Source: JAZDMK01 sp043800975 (GTDB lineage Bacteria; Bacteroidota; Bacteroidia; Bacteroidales; JAHJDW01). From it: a DNA stretch of 24,852 bases. The position numbers and the translations under genes are program-made. Positions 15,270 through 21,349 of the stretch are shown piece by piece. Position 1 is the stretch's first letter; each line of letters opens with the position of its first letter. The stretch is taken from NCBI GenBank assembly GCA_043800975.1, contig JAZDMK010000016.1:1-24852 (forward strand), written 5' to 3'. The notes beneath the pieces were generated by a model. The model was not told the DNA's origin, did no database searches, and saw only the letters and a program-made list of their open reading frames with translations.

Positions 15270-16535
15270 GTGAAAAACAAGGAATCAGGAAAGCCCGACG
15301 TGTTTGCCGCCATTCGCATTGGTGAGTTTCGCATGTTCATGGGATTCCGCTTTTTCATGACTGTTGCCGTGATGATGCAGTCGGTGATTGTAGGTTGGCA
15401 GATTTACGACATTACGCACGACCCCTTTCAACTGGGAATGATCGGGTTGACAGAAGCCATTCCGCAAATTGCAATCGCTTTGTTTGCGGGCCATCTGGCG
15501 GATCGTTATGACAGAAAAAAAATCATTATTCTAACTTCCATTCTATTTTTAATTGGCTCGGTATTGCTTTCTGTATATAGCTTTCCCGAAATCGGGCTGG
15601 CAGCGCAGTTTGGTGTAATGCCCATTTATGTTGTAATTTTTATCACCGGATTGGTTCGCGGGCTGATGCATCCAGCGAATACGGCCTTGATGGCACAGCT
15701 GGTTCCGCGTGAATTGTATCCAAACAGTTCTTCTTGGAACAGCGGAATATGGCATACAGCATCTGTTTCAGGGCTTGCTTTTGGTGGTTTATTATGTGGA
15801 TTTGTTGGAATATCTTTTGCCTATATTATTTCTACTTCTATTGTTCTCGTATCAATTCTTTTTACAGTTTCAATCAAAAAAAAGCCATTAACTGTAAAGA
15901 ATATAGAAGCCAGTGTATTTCAAAATATTTCGACTGGAGTAAAGTTTGTTTTTAAGAACAAACTGATTCTTTCAGCTATGTCACTCGATATGTTTGCTGT
16001 CCTCTTTGGAGGTGCGACATCCATGCTTCCTGTTTTTGCTTCTGATATACTAAAAGTTGGACCTGAAGGTTATGGAATATTAAGGGCAACGCCAGCGGTG
16101 GGTGCTGTGATAATGTCAGTCATTATGGCTGCACGACCTCCAATGAAAAACACAGGACTTAAGCTTTTCCTTTCTATTACTGCATTTGGATTGTGCATTA
16201 TTGGATTTGCGTTCTCAACGAATTTTTATTTATCACTCGCGTTGTTATTTGCAAGCGGTGTATTTGATAACGTGAGCGTGGTGATCCGCCACACCATCAT
16301 GCAGCTCTACGCACCCGATGAAATGCGGGGGAGAGTGGCTTCCGTGAATAGTATTTTTATCGGTTCCTCGAACGAAATAGGTGCGTTTGAATCAGGACTG
16401 GCCTGCAGTTTACTGGGTCTGGTTCCATCCGTAATTTTTGGCGGAGGCATGACGGTGCTTGTTGTTATTGCGATTGCGGCATTTTCTCCTTCACTCAGGA
16501 ATTTGAGGTTTGAGAGAGAGAAGCATTTTACTTGA
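15270..16535 (+). CDS. MFS transporter (EntS-like exporter)
   Basis: 421 aa, twelve predicted helices, with the MFS motif A GHLADRYDRKK (about 74-84) between helices two and three and the conserved GLVRGLMHPANTALMAQLVP and GRVASVNSIFIGSSNEIGAF. This pattern fits the MFS_3/EntS group of exporters (siderophores, drugs or other solutes); the substrate is not known. GTG at 15270 is the start because the conserved N-terminus (FRMFMGFRFF) begins just after it; no ATG is available upstream in frame. A weak -7-like box (TAATATCG, 15258-15265) lies 4 bases before it. The last 17 codons and stop lie in a 54-bp direct repeat whose second copy is at 17098-17151, beyond the DUF559 gene. Confidence 0.88.
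   Translation: MKNKESGKPDVFAAIRIGEFRMFMGFRFFMTVAVMMQSVIVGWQIYDITHDPFQLGMIGLTEAIPQIAIALFAGHLADRYDRKKIIILTSILFLIGSVLLSVYSFPEIGLAAQFGVMPIYVVIFITGLVRGLMHPANTALMAQLVPRELYPNSSSWNSGIWHTASVSGLAFGGLLCGFVGISFAYIISTSIVLVSILFTVSIKKKPLTVKNIEASVFQNISTGVKFVFKNKLILSAMSLDMFAVLFGGATSMLPVFASDILKVGPEGYGILRATPAVGAVIMSVIMAARPPMKNTGLKLFLSITAFGLCIIGFAFSTNFYLSLALLFASGVFDNVSVVIRHTIMQLYAPDEMRGRVASVNSIFIGSSNEIGAFESGLACSLLGLVPSVIFGGGMTVLVVIAIAAFSPSLRNLRFEREKHFT
16480..16533 (+). repeat. 54-bp direct repeat, left copy (end of MFS gene)
   Basis: 51 of 54 bases match 17098-17151, 618 bases downstream. This copy encodes the C-terminal FSPSLRNLRFEREKHFT of the transporter. See the right copy. Confidence 0.92.
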
Positions 16536-16542
16536 TTTGAAG

Positions 16543-16555
16543 CTTTTCGGTGGTC
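16543..16555 (+). repeat. 13-bp direct repeat, left copy
   Basis: CTTTTCGGTGGTC, repeated exactly at 17013-17025, on either side of the DUF559 gene. Confidence 0.85.
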
Positions 16556-16570
16556 TTACTCATCCCCCAG

Positions 16571-16610
16571 CCCCTTCTCTAGGCATAGAGAAGGGGAGCG
16601 AATTTTTTTT
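16571..16610 (+). terminator. GC-rich palindrome and T run after the MFS gene
   Basis: Perfect 11-bp stem (16571-16581 with 16586-16596), 4-base loop, then AGCGAA and a run of eight T. It can end the MFS transcript and also forms the left inner palindrome of the DUF559 cassette. Confidence 0.65.
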
Positions 16611-16617
16611 ACTTTTG
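16610..16617 (+). promoter_or_regulatory. Candidate -7 box of the DUF559 gene
   Basis: TACTTTTG fits TAnnTTTG exactly and ends 13 bases before the TTG start codon. No convincing -33 TTG. It would give a very short leader. Confidence 0.45.
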
Positions 16618-16630
16618 AAAAAACTCTTTT

Positions 16631-17005
16631 TTGAAATATTCTGAAATTATAAAACTGGTTCGTAAACTCAGGAGAAATCAAACTCCCGAGGAAGAATTAC
16701 TATGGGGTTTTCTTCGAAACAGAAACTTTAACGAAATTAAATTTGTTCGTCAGCATCCTTTGGTATATGAAGTTAACAAAGGAGAAATTTTCTTTTTTGT
16801 TGCTGATTTTTATTGTGCGGAATACCGGCTTGTTGTGGAATTGGATGGAAAGATTCATGACTACCAAAAGGAAAAAGACTTTCATCGAGATGAAATAATT
16901 CAATCAAGAGAGATCAGTGTATTGAGAATAAAAAATGAGGAACTGAAAGACATGAAAGCTGTGTTGACGAAAATTGAGGCAGCCATTAGAACTTCACGCT
17001 TTTAA
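16631..17005 (+). CDS. DUF559 (Vsr-like) endonuclease domain protein
   Basis: 124 aa, the usual length for these single-domain proteins. The fold is the DUF559 branch of the restriction-endonuclease-like superfamily, related to Vsr. Visible: TPEEELLWGFLRNR near 18-31 with an acidic residue of the active site, KFVRQHPL, then FVADFYC (Asp59) and VVELDGKIH (Glu70), and a basic C-terminal helix region. The start is TTG; no ATG in the same frame is nearby, and the N-terminus is complete for the family. Nuclease activity is likely but untested. It sits alone inside a repeat-flanked cassette after the MFS gene. Lower-case-like A+T-rich coding compared with its neighbours fits a transferred gene. Confidence 0.88.
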   Translation: MKYSEIIKLVRKLRRNQTPEEELLWGFLRNRNFNEIKFVRQHPLVYEVNKGEIFFFVADFYCAEYRLVVELDGKIHDYQKEKDFHRDEIIQSREISVLRIKNEELKDMKAVLTKIEAAIRTSRF

Positions 17006-17012
17006 AGTTAAT

Positions 17013-17025
17013 CTTTTCGGTGGTC
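17013..17025 (+). repeat. 13-bp direct repeat, right copy
   Basis: CTTTTCGGTGGTC, identical to 16543-16555. Confidence 0.85.
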
Positions 17026-17033
17026 GTGCATTT

Positions 17034-17074
17034 CCCCTCTTTACTGGTAGAGAGGGGATGTCAACTTGTTGACA
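17034..17074. repeat. Palindromes at the right end of the DUF559 cassette
   Basis: 17034-17057 is a 10-bp stem with one G-U pair and a 4-base loop, with arms CCCCTCT and AGAGGGG. It is followed by TGTCAAC-TT-GTTGACA (17059-17074), a perfect 7-bp inverted repeat. Confidence 0.8.
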
Positions 17075-17097
17075 GGGGTGAGTCAGAAAATGAAAAT

Positions 17098-17151
17098 CAT
17101 TTTCTCCTTCACTCAGGAATTTGTGGTTTGAGAGAGAGAAGCAGTTTGCTT
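17098..17151 (+). repeat. 54-bp direct repeat, right copy
   Basis: 51 of 54 bases match 16480-16533. In the same frame it reads FSPSLRNLWFEREKQFA followed by a stop (TAG), so it still looks like the end of a transporter gene, with three residue changes from the left copy. The frame is broken upstream by a TGA at 17091-17093, so it is not part of a gene now. Confidence 0.88.
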
Positions 17152-17255
17152 AGAAAACAGTTATTGGTTATTAAGTTACTAGGTTATTAGGTTTGGTGGC
17201 AAAAAGTTTCGCACCAAGACGCAACGGACGCTAAGTTCCAATCAGCGAGAGATAA
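17152..17255. other. Intergenic stretch with degenerate simple repeats
   Basis: Contains GTTATTGGTTATTAAG and GGTTATTAGG repeats and an AAGACGCAACGGACGCTAAG segment. The latter resembles low-complexity repeats found between genes in many Bacteroidota. No gene or terminator seen. Confidence 0.5.
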
Positions 17256-18188
17256 TTATAATAAACCTGCTTTTTTCTTCCTCCAAAAAATCAAATACAC
17301 AATCATTCCCGTCAGTGCAGCACTTGTTGCAACCAGCGCCCATTCTGAAGTACGACAACCTGCTTTGTCGAGTTGACCGGGTGAAAAATAATTGAATGAG
17401 ATAAAAGAAAGTATAACTGCAAAGGCATTGTTAAAAAAATGTACCAGTATTGGAACCCATAGCCGCTGCGTGTGTAAATAAAGATACCCGAGAAACACAC
17501 CCAGAAAGAAGCGCGGGAAAAAAGAGAAAAACTGCATGTGTAGTGCTGCAAAAATAAATGCAGTAAACCATATTGCAAAGTGATTTCGATTTTTATCGCC
17601 AGCAAAAAACGGTTGTAACACACCCCGGAAAAACAATTCCTCACCGATTCCGGGAATCACAGCTACAACAACAAGGTTGGCCATCAAAGCAGAAATGGAA
17701 GTTACATTCATGAATGTTTCAGTGATGATCGTTGCTGTACTTTCGCGGCTTCTCATCCATTCTTCAACCGATGAAAGAAAAGCGGGAAGTTGGATTTCGG
17801 AATTGATTTCTGCCATCCAGTTAATGAACGGTATGGCCACGACAACCAGCAGCATGCCGAGCAGCACTGTGCGTCCCTGAATTTTTCCTTTCAGGCCAAG
17901 ACTTGCCAAAGGCTTGGGATCGATGAAACGAGCCAGCAATAGAGGAGGAAAAAGAAAGAGTCCGATGGAGTTGATTCCCTGCATCAGGCGGAATGCGGCA
18001 ATCCCCAATGTGTTTCCGTGTAAAGGAATAGGAAGTCCGTCGGGATTCAGGCGAACCCCTGGAAAAAGATGAGATGTCAGAAACAGGGCAAGCACCGAAA
18101 AGAAAGAGAAGCAACCCATAAGCAGCACGCCAAAAAAGATAATGCGCACATAGGATGGTTGTCCGTGTAACATGGGAGGTTTTGCCAT
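17256..18188 (-). CDS. CPBP (CAAX-like) intramembrane protease family protein
   Basis: 310 aa with about eight hydrophobic helices. The family's catalytic motifs are present: EExxxR as GIGEELFFRG (Glu183, Glu184, Arg188), FxxxH as FAALH (His217) and HxxxN as HFFNN (His250, Asn254). The family contains glutamate-type membrane proteases related to Rce1; the substrate here is unknown. The frame is open 69 codons further upstream, but that region is polar, lies opposite the dusB gene and has no family similarity. ATG at 18188 (MAKPPMLHG) is preferred, or the ATG at 18173. It is divergent from dusB, with the dusB promoter inside its first codons. Confidence 0.88.
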   Translation of the reverse strand: MAKPPMLHGQPSYVRIIFFGVLLMGCFSFFSVLALFLTSHLFPGVRLNPDGLPIPLHGNTLGIAAFRLMQGINSIGLFLFPPLLLARFIDPKPLASLGLKGKIQGRTVLLGMLLVVVAIPFINWMAEINSEIQLPAFLSSVEEWMRSRESTATIITETFMNVTSISALMANLVVVAVIPGIGEELFFRGVLQPFFAGDKNRNHFAIWFTAFIFAALHMQFFSFFPRFFLGVFLGYLYLHTQRLWVPILVHFFNNAFAVILSFISFNYFSPGQLDKAGCRTSEWALVATSAALTGMIVYLIFWRKKKAGLL

Positions 18189-18211
18189 TGTAATGGGATT
18201 CGGTACTTTTG
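18182..18211 (+). promoter_or_regulatory. Promoter of dusB, at the start of the CPBP gene
   Basis: TTG at 18182-18184, 19 bases, then TACTTTTG at 18204-18211: full matches to both boxes. The predicted transcription start is about 18218-18220, at the TTG start codon of dusB. The -33 box lies within the first codons of the divergent CPBP gene. Confidence 0.6.
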
Positions 18212-18219
18212 CTAAAATT

Positions 18220-19203
18220 TTGGTAAAAATAGGAAAAATAAAACTTGGTTCCATGCCCGTGTTGCTGGCACCCATGGAAGATGCGACCGACATGCCGTTC
18301 CGCCTGCTTTGCCGCGAAATGGGCGCATCCATGGTGTATTCCGAGTTCATCGCTGCAGAAGGACTGGTGCGGGATATAGAGCGCAGCTGTCGCAAACTGA
18401 TTTTTAAAGAAGAAGAACGTCCGATCGGAATACAGATTTTCAGTCACGATATCGAAAACGTAAAACAAGCGGCTGTTGTGGCTGAAGCGGCTAACCCCGA
18501 TCTGATCGATTTAAATTTTGGATGTCCTGTGAAAAAAGTTGTGGCTCGTGGAGGCGGTGCCGCTTTGCTGAAAGATGTTCCCAAAATGGTGCAGATGGCG
18601 GCGGAAGTGGTGAAGCAGTCGAAGATTCCTGTCACAGCCAAAACACGATTGGGCTGGGATGATAAAACAAAAAATATTGTAGAAGTGGCCGAACGCCTGC
18701 AGGACGTGGGCATCTGCGCACTTACGATTCACGGCCGTACGCGTATGCAGCTTTACAAAGGCGAAGCCGACTGGACGCTGATCGGCGAAGTGAAAAATAA
18801 TCCTCGCATGCAAATCCCGATTATTGGTAATGGCGATATATGTTCCGGCGCCGACGCCAAACGTCGCTTTGATGAGACGGGCGTGGATGCAGTGATGATT
18901 GGCCGCGCTGCTATTGGCAATTCGTGGTTATTCCGTGAAGTGCGAAATTATCTGGATAAGAATATTGATACGCCACCTCCCAGTTTTTTTGAAAGAATTG
19001 AACTGTGCAAAAGGCATTTCAACATGGTGATGGATTACAAAGGTGAGCGCACTGCCGTATCTGAAATGCGAAAACACTACAAACATTATTTTAAAGGAAT
19101 CCCATCGTTCAAACCCTTACGTATAGATTTACTAACTGCAAAAACTGCCGAAGAAGTGCAGGTGATTTTTGAAATCATTTCAGAAATGGCTGGGAAAGAA
19201 TAG
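18220..19203 (+). CDS. dusB: tRNA-dihydrouridine synthase (DusB-like)
   Basis: 327 aa. FMN enzyme that reduces specific uridines in tRNA to dihydrouridine with NADPH. Motifs in order: LAPMEDATDMPFR (FMN phosphate region), DLNFGCPVKKVVARGGGAAL with catalytic Cys102, VTAKTRLGWDD, LTIHGRTRMQLYKG and PIIGNGDI. The conserved family N-terminus (MVKIGKIKLGS) begins at a TTG codon at 18220. An ATG lies in frame at 18172 but comes before the promoter boxes and adds non-conserved residues, so TTG is preferred. The predicted mRNA is leaderless. Stop is TAG. There is no obvious partner gene; the divergent CPBP gene overlaps its promoter. Confidence 0.93.
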   Translation: MVKIGKIKLGSMPVLLAPMEDATDMPFRLLCREMGASMVYSEFIAAEGLVRDIERSCRKLIFKEEERPIGIQIFSHDIENVKQAAVVAEAANPDLIDLNFGCPVKKVVARGGGAALLKDVPKMVQMAAEVVKQSKIPVTAKTRLGWDDKTKNIVEVAERLQDVGICALTIHGRTRMQLYKGEADWTLIGEVKNNPRMQIPIIGNGDICSGADAKRRFDETGVDAVMIGRAAIGNSWLFREVRNYLDKNIDTPPPSFFERIELCKRHFNMVMDYKGERTAVSEMRKHYKHYFKGIPSFKPLRIDLLTAKTAEEVQVIFEIISEMAGKE

Positions 19204-19367
19204 TGCAGAATTGTTACTTTTCATTTGGGCTCGGAGTCCGGAGACGGAAGCCCGAAGAAAAAAATTCGCATTAATCTGCGTGCATTTAAACTACATGAAA
19301 AAATTGAAAAGTAATAGCTGCTGCTCGCTCAATATTCTTCTGACTTCCAACTCCTGACTTCGGACTT
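19204..19367. other. Intergenic stretch with degenerate repeats
   Basis: Contains an imperfect hairpin with arms GGGCT and AGCCC (within 19228-19254) and repeated TGACTTC motifs near 19340-19365. No gene, RNA or clear terminator seen. Confidence 0.4.
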
Positions 19368-20000
19368 TTAAAAGCTCTTCAAAACTTCTTCAAATTCTTC
19401 TCCCTTTTCCAGTGTATACACTTGCATCCCCAAAGCAGCAGCAGCATCCGTATTGGTTTTCGAATCATCAATAAACAGTGTTTCTTCCGGAATAAGATGC
19501 TGCTGGTTTAAAACATGCAGAAATATTTCAGCATCGGGTTTGCGCATTCCCAGATCAAAAGAGAAATATGCTTTTTCAAAAAGAGCTTCAAATGAATTTA
19601 CGTGATTTTCTGTTTGCAGTTTCTTTAGATAATAATCATAATGAATCACATTGCTGTTGCTGAGGAGGAATGTTCGAAATTTTGTTTTCAGCTTCAGCAG
19701 AAAATCAAGTCTGTGTTGAGGCATATTCAGGATAAGTTCATTCCATGCGGCATCCAGCTCTTCATCGGTTACCGGATTAATAAAAAGTTTTCGTAGCTCA
19801 TCACGAAATTGAGCGGGCGTGATCTTTCCTTTCTCAAGATTATCAAATAACGGAGCGTTTGTATAGAGTGTTAGTAACTCTTCCGGATTGCTCAGGCCCA
19901 TATCAGAAAAGGCTTTCATGGACTTCAGAAAATCGATATTGATGATTACACCGCCATAATCGAAGATGATGTTTTTAATTGTATTTAGGTTGAATGTCAT
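19368..20000 (-). CDS. HAD-family phosphatase (YihX-like)
   Basis: 210 aa, class IA HAD fold. Motif I is IIFDYGGVIINID (Asp14); the usual second Asp is Gly16, as in the YihX-type subgroup. Motif II is LLSNSN (Ser114), motif III includes FDLGMRKPDAEIF (Lys154) and motif IV is FIDDSKTN (Asp178, Asp179). E. coli YihX, a sugar-phosphate phosphatase (alpha-D-glucose-1-phosphate), matches these motifs well, but the substrate here is not proven. ATG at 20000 is good. It is a single gene between the convergent dusB region and the tRNA gene. Confidence 0.88.
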   Translation of the reverse strand: MTFNLNTIKNIIFDYGGVIINIDFLKSMKAFSDMGLSNPEELLTLYTNAPLFDNLEKGKITPAQFRDELRKLFINPVTDEELDAAWNELILNMPQHRLDFLLKLKTKFRTFLLSNSNVIHYDYYLKKLQTENHVNSFEALFEKAYFSFDLGMRKPDAEIFLHVLNQQHLIPEETLFIDDSKTNTDAAAALGMQVYTLEKGEEFEEVLKSF

Positions 20001-20007
20001 ATTAAAT

Positions 20008-20038
20008 TTGCAAAGTTCCCTGCAAATATGTAAAATTG
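20008..20038 (+). promoter_or_regulatory. Candidate promoter of the tRNA(CAU) gene
   Basis: TTG at 20008-20010, 20 bases, then TAAAATTG at 20031-20038 (7 of 8 matches to TAnnTTTG). The predicted start is about 20045, 21 bases before the tRNA. Confidence 0.45.
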
Positions 20039-20065
20039 CAGTCCTTTTTCCAAAAGAAAAAGACC

Positions 20066-20139
20066 GGGCCTATAGCTCAGTTGGTTAGAGCAGCAGACTC
20101 ATAATCTGCGGGTCCCTGGTTCGAGCCCAGGTGGGCCCA
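20066..20139 (+). tRNA. tRNA with anticodon CAU, probably tRNA-Ile2 (lysidine type)
   Basis: 74-nt cloverleaf. The acceptor arms GGGCCTA and TGGGCCC pair with one G-U pair, and the discriminator is A. The D arm has AGCTCAGTTGGTTAGAGC, the anticodon stem is GCAGA/TCTGC with anticodon CAT at 20100-20102, and the T arm is CCTGGTTCGAGCCCAGG. CAU can be elongator Met or Ile2. The C4-G69 and C5-G68 pairs are features used by the lysidine synthetase TilS to recognise tRNA-Ile2 in E. coli, so Ile2 is preferred. CCA is not encoded. A 3'-half copy lies at 20184-20253. Confidence 0.93.
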
Positions 20140-20142
20140 CTG

Positions 20143-20171
20143 AATCCGCAGGTTGCGGATTTTAGTTTTTA
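20143..20171 (+). terminator. Terminator after tRNA(CAU)
   Basis: Perfect 8-bp inverted repeat AATCCGCA/TGCGGATT around a 3-base loop, followed by TTAGTTTTT. It is 4 bases after the tRNA. Confidence 0.75.
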
Positions 20172-20183
20172 AGTAATGAAGTG

Positions 20184-20253
20184 TGCAGGTCCCTGGTTCC
20201 CCGCCCGGCTGAACGGGTTCATCCGTTCGGACGGGGAGCCTAGGTGGGCCCAC
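20184..20253 (+). other. Partial tRNA copy with hairpin inserted in the T-loop
   Basis: 20184-20199 matches tRNA 20107-20122 (15 of 16) and 20236-20253 matches tRNA 20123-20140 (17 of 18). Between them is a 36-nt insertion (20200-20235), placed exactly between C56 and R57 of the T-loop. The insertion with its edges folds as a stem: 20199-20203 with 20232-20236, 20205-20207 with 20228-20230 and 20212-20216 with 20223-20227, with one mismatch, a 4-base bulge and a 6-base loop. The T stem itself can still form with one G-U pair. The copy lacks the acceptor 5' half, D arm and anticodon, so it is not a tRNA gene. Confidence 0.85.
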
Positions 20254-20255
20254 AC

Positions 20256-20282
20256 AAAAAATCCGCTTCGGCGGATTTTTTT
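20256..20282 (+). terminator. UUCG-loop terminator after the partial tRNA copy
   Basis: 11-bp stem (20256-20266 with 20271-20281) with a TTCG loop and T run, close in sequence to the terminator at 20143. The A run on the left makes it potentially bidirectional. Confidence 0.85.
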
Positions 20283-20318
20283 CTCACTCTCACACTCTCA
20301 AATCAAACATAATTTTTC

Positions 20319-20414
20319 ATGTGGTTTATTTATGTCATAAAAAGTGAAAGCGATCAAACGCATTATTCCGGGATGAGTGAGAATCCGGAAGAGCGCTTGT
20401 AGGTGCACAACTAG
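20319..20414 (+). pseudogene. Fragment of a GIY-YIG endonuclease gene
   Basis: From ATG at 20319 the frame reads 27 codons: MWFIYVIKSESDQTHYSG then MSENPEERL, then TAG at 20400, followed by VHN and two more stops. It matches the N-terminal half of small GIY-YIG nucleases (GIY region FIYVIKS, YIG region HYSGMSENPEER, then a HN position). Stops and the missing C-terminal half mark it as a decayed gene. It follows the tRNA and its copy, a common landing site for mobile DNA. Too short to prove activity or origin. Confidence 0.65.
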
Positions 20415-20477
20415 TAGGAACAACTTTTTATTTAAACCTTCAATTTTTAAATCGAACAAAAGAAACTTATCGCATGA

Positions 20478-20534
20478 AACCTCCAAGGTTAAGCTTACGA
20501 TTTAGTTAAATATCTAGTTTAAACCTTGGAGGTT
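20478..20534. repeat. 13-bp inverted repeat with 31-base spacer
   Basis: AACCTCCAAGGTT at 20478-20490 and its exact complement AACCTTGGAGGTT at 20522-20534. It lies 34 bases upstream of the -7 box of the beta-barrel gene. It could be a terminator-like or protein-binding structure or a small MITE-like remnant; nothing else in it is recognised. Confidence 0.75.
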
Positions 20535-20567
20535 ATGCTGAAATTTCGACCAATCAAAAAATTAACG

Positions 20568-20575
20568 TATTTTTG
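20568..20575 (+). promoter_or_regulatory. Candidate -7 box of the beta-barrel gene
   Basis: TATTTTTG fits TAnnTTTG exactly, 21 bases before the ATG at 20597. The -33 region is weak. Confidence 0.45.
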
Positions 20576-20596
20576 TTGCATAAAAATTTGAAACTC

Positions 20597-21349
20597 ATGA
20601 AAAGAAATTTAATACTCATCATTTTTTCATTACTCGCTGTACCTGCGCTCTGTCAGGATTTATCTGATCTTACAGGTGGCGGAGAGGAAGATGGTAAAAA
20701 GAAATACAAGCTTGATCGTATAACGATGGGCACCGGATATTATTCCTGGATGAACTCGCCCGAACACATGACACTGGGTATAGGCAGAACCTATGGCATA
20801 AATATTTTTATCGGTAAGCAATTTGGAAAGAGCCCGATGTCTGTTGCAATTGGTCTTGGTGTGAATGCAGACAATCTTTATAGTGATGCAATTCCCTATG
20901 CCGATGCCCTTGACAAAACGCATTTCGAGCTTATTCCGGATTCATTGAAATACAGCAAAAACAAAATGAATCTTGCTTATGCAAGTATTCCTTTAGAACT
21001 GCGTTTTAAAATGAAAGAAAATGATAAAGGAAAATCTTGGAAATTCGCTATTGGTGGTCGCATCAGCTATTTACTTTCAAGTCATCTTAAATACAATGGT
21101 GATGATTTTGAACTCGACAAAAAAGTAAAAATGAAAACATATACGATCGAAAATCTCGAACCCATTAACTATGGTGCTACATTTAGGTTTGGTTACGGAC
21201 GTTATGGTATCACCGCGTTCTATTCACTGAATCCGCTTTTCCAGAAAGATAAAGTTGAACATCACATCAATTTAAATCCAGGAACACAAGTAATCAAATA
21301 CAATAATATAGCGCCATTCAGCATTACATTAACAGTAACACCTTCCTGA
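20597..21349 (+). CDS. Outer-membrane beta-barrel protein (porin-like)
   Basis: 250 aa. ATG at 20597 gives a clean signal peptide (KRNLILIIFSLLAVPALCQ). In-frame TTG codons upstream at 20573 overlap the -7 box and are rejected. After a Gly/Glu-rich linker (DLTGGGEEDGKKK) the chain is alternating strands, including NLAYASIPLELRFKM, KFAIGGRISYLLSSH, GATFRFGYGRYGI and ending SITLTVTPS with no terminal aromatic. This fits the OMP beta-barrel (OMP_b-brl) proteins of Bacteroidota. Function is unknown. It is convergent with the PAP2-like gene, with no base between the two stop codons, and follows the inverted repeat at 20478. Confidence 0.78.
   Translation: MKRNLILIIFSLLAVPALCQDLSDLTGGGEEDGKKKYKLDRITMGTGYYSWMNSPEHMTLGIGRTYGINIFIGKQFGKSPMSVAIGLGVNADNLYSDAIPYADALDKTHFELIPDSLKYSKNKMNLAYASIPLELRFKMKENDKGKSWKFAIGGRISYLLSSHLKYNGDDFELDKKVKMKTYTIENLEPINYGATFRFGYGRYGITAFYSLNPLFQKDKVEHHINLNPGTQVIKYNNIAPFSITLTVTPS

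Larger units (their letters stand above)
16480..17151 (+). mobile_element. DUF559 cassette flanked by a 54-bp direct repeat
   Basis: The order is: 54-bp repeat, 13-bp repeat CTTTTCGGTGGTC (16543-16555), GC-rich palindrome (16571-16596), DUF559 gene, the second 13-bp repeat (17013-17025), a second palindrome (17034-17057), a short palindrome TGTCAAC-TT-GTTGACA (17059-17074) and the second 54-bp repeat. CTCATCCCC at the left and GGGGTGAG at the right form an inverted pair. Flanking repeats around a nuclease gene suggest a mobile or recently inserted cassette, but no transposase is present. This is inference from structure. Confidence 0.5.

Noticed and set aside
16571..17074. CRISPR-like spaced repeats around the DUF559 gene
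   Set aside because: Only two palindromes of different sequence are present, with no regular spacing and no cas genes.
18189..18395. Upstream extension of the CPBP protease gene by 69 codons
   Set aside because: The extension is polar, unlike the family N-terminus, and lies opposite the dusB coding region; ATG at 18188 gives a normal start.
17821..18468. 215-codon open frame on the minus strand across the CPBP/dusB junction
   Set aside because: It overlaps two well-supported genes out of frame, is rich in His and Ser with no family similarity, and looks like a shadow frame.
20573..20596. In-frame TTG starts before the beta-barrel gene
   Set aside because: They fall in or next to the -7 box and add eight polar residues before a clean signal peptide that begins at the ATG at 20597.
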